24,743 bases of DNA from Opitutia bacterium UBA7876. GTDB lineage: Bacteria > Verrucomicrobiota > Verrucomicrobiia > Opitutales > Seribacteraceae. Shown here one piece after another: positions 24,614-24,743 of the stretch. Where the stretch lies: the NCBI GenBank assembly GCA_002500665.1, contig DLRY01000092.1, positions 1 to 24,743 of the forward strand, in the 5' to 3' direction. A program made the position numbers and the translations under genes. Numbering within the stretch: position 1 is the stretch's first letter; each line of letters begins with the position of its first letter. A model generated the notes under the pieces. That model ran no database searches and was not told the DNA's origin. It was given only the letters and a program-made list of their open reading frames with translations.

Positions 24614-24743
24614 AATAAAATAACGTGTTCCTGTTGCAGGCTCTGTAGTGTTTGAATTTTTAAGAAAGCTTAATCCTGGTCAAACAAGAGAAGGCTGGAA
24701 TCGCGCGACCTAAAAAGAAGAAATTTAAATCCAAAACGAATTA
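24614..24743. other. AT-rich gene-free tail
   Basis: These 130 bases after the phosphoesterase stop contain A/T runs and no open frame of note. A 4-bp inverted repeat (CCTG-TTG-CAGG) at about 24633-24643, followed later by a T-run near 24657-24662, might be a remnant or weak terminator, but the spacing is poor. No clear promoter pair was seen. Confidence 0.4.

Noticed and set aside
24633..24662. Terminator after the phosphoesterase gene
   Set aside because: The inverted repeat has only four base pairs and the T-run is too far from it to form a standard intrinsic terminator.
1..24743. Mobile elements, CRISPR arrays, tRNA or rRNA genes, transporters or SusC/D pairs
   Set aside because: No transposase or integrase motif, regularly spaced direct repeats, cloverleaf, rRNA core sequence, or membrane transporter protein was seen on either strand.

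Overview
This window looks like a glycan-desulfation and glycan-degradation region from a member of the PVC superphylum (Planctomycetota, Verrucomicrobiota and relatives), with a lean towards Verrucomicrobiota. The reasons are the adjacent DUF1553/DUF1501 pair, five secreted S1-type sulfatases with their own formylglycine-generating enzyme (FGE), a Tat-exported Gfo/Idh/MocA oxidoreductase, and an azurin-PA14 protein next to a secreted beta-propeller protein. Most start codons lack a clear Shine-Dalgarno sequence. The phylum call is inference; there is no rRNA, tRNA or housekeeping marker in the window.

Layout. Positions 1-8692 (+) form one tightly packed run: the 3' end of a DUF1553 gene, a DUF1501 gene, a secreted glucoamylase-like protein, a true FGE with both catalytic cysteines, two sulfatases with non-canonical maturation motifs (Gly or Ala where Pro is usual), and a DUF4832-type putative glycosidase. 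Positions 8707-11816 (-) hold two genes: a cupredoxin+PA14 protein followed by a beta-propeller protein. Positions 11977-14172 (+) carry a zincin-type metallopeptidase and an alpha/beta hydrolase. A lone DsbD N-terminal-domain protein lies at 14199-15038 (-). Positions 15160-24613 (+) carry an agarase-like (GH50-like) secreted protein, a Gfo/Idh/MocA oxidoreductase, three more sulfatases with canonical CxPxR motifs, a HAD phosphatase whose start overlaps the last sulfatase stop, and a secreted calcineurin-like phosphoesterase. The last 130 bases are AT-rich and contain no gene that I can see.

How it fits together (inference). The FGE, which has no signal peptide, would act in the cytoplasm to oxidise the cysteine of each sulfatase before export through its N-terminal signal. 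The exported sulfatases would strip sulfate esters from a complex, probably marine or host-derived, sulfated glycan. The glucoamylase-like, DUF4832 and GH50-like proteins would cut the backbone, and the alpha/beta hydrolase could remove acyl esters. No transporter, SusC/D pair, regulator, mobile element, CRISPR array or RNA gene was found. All gaps between genes are shorter than about 160 bases.
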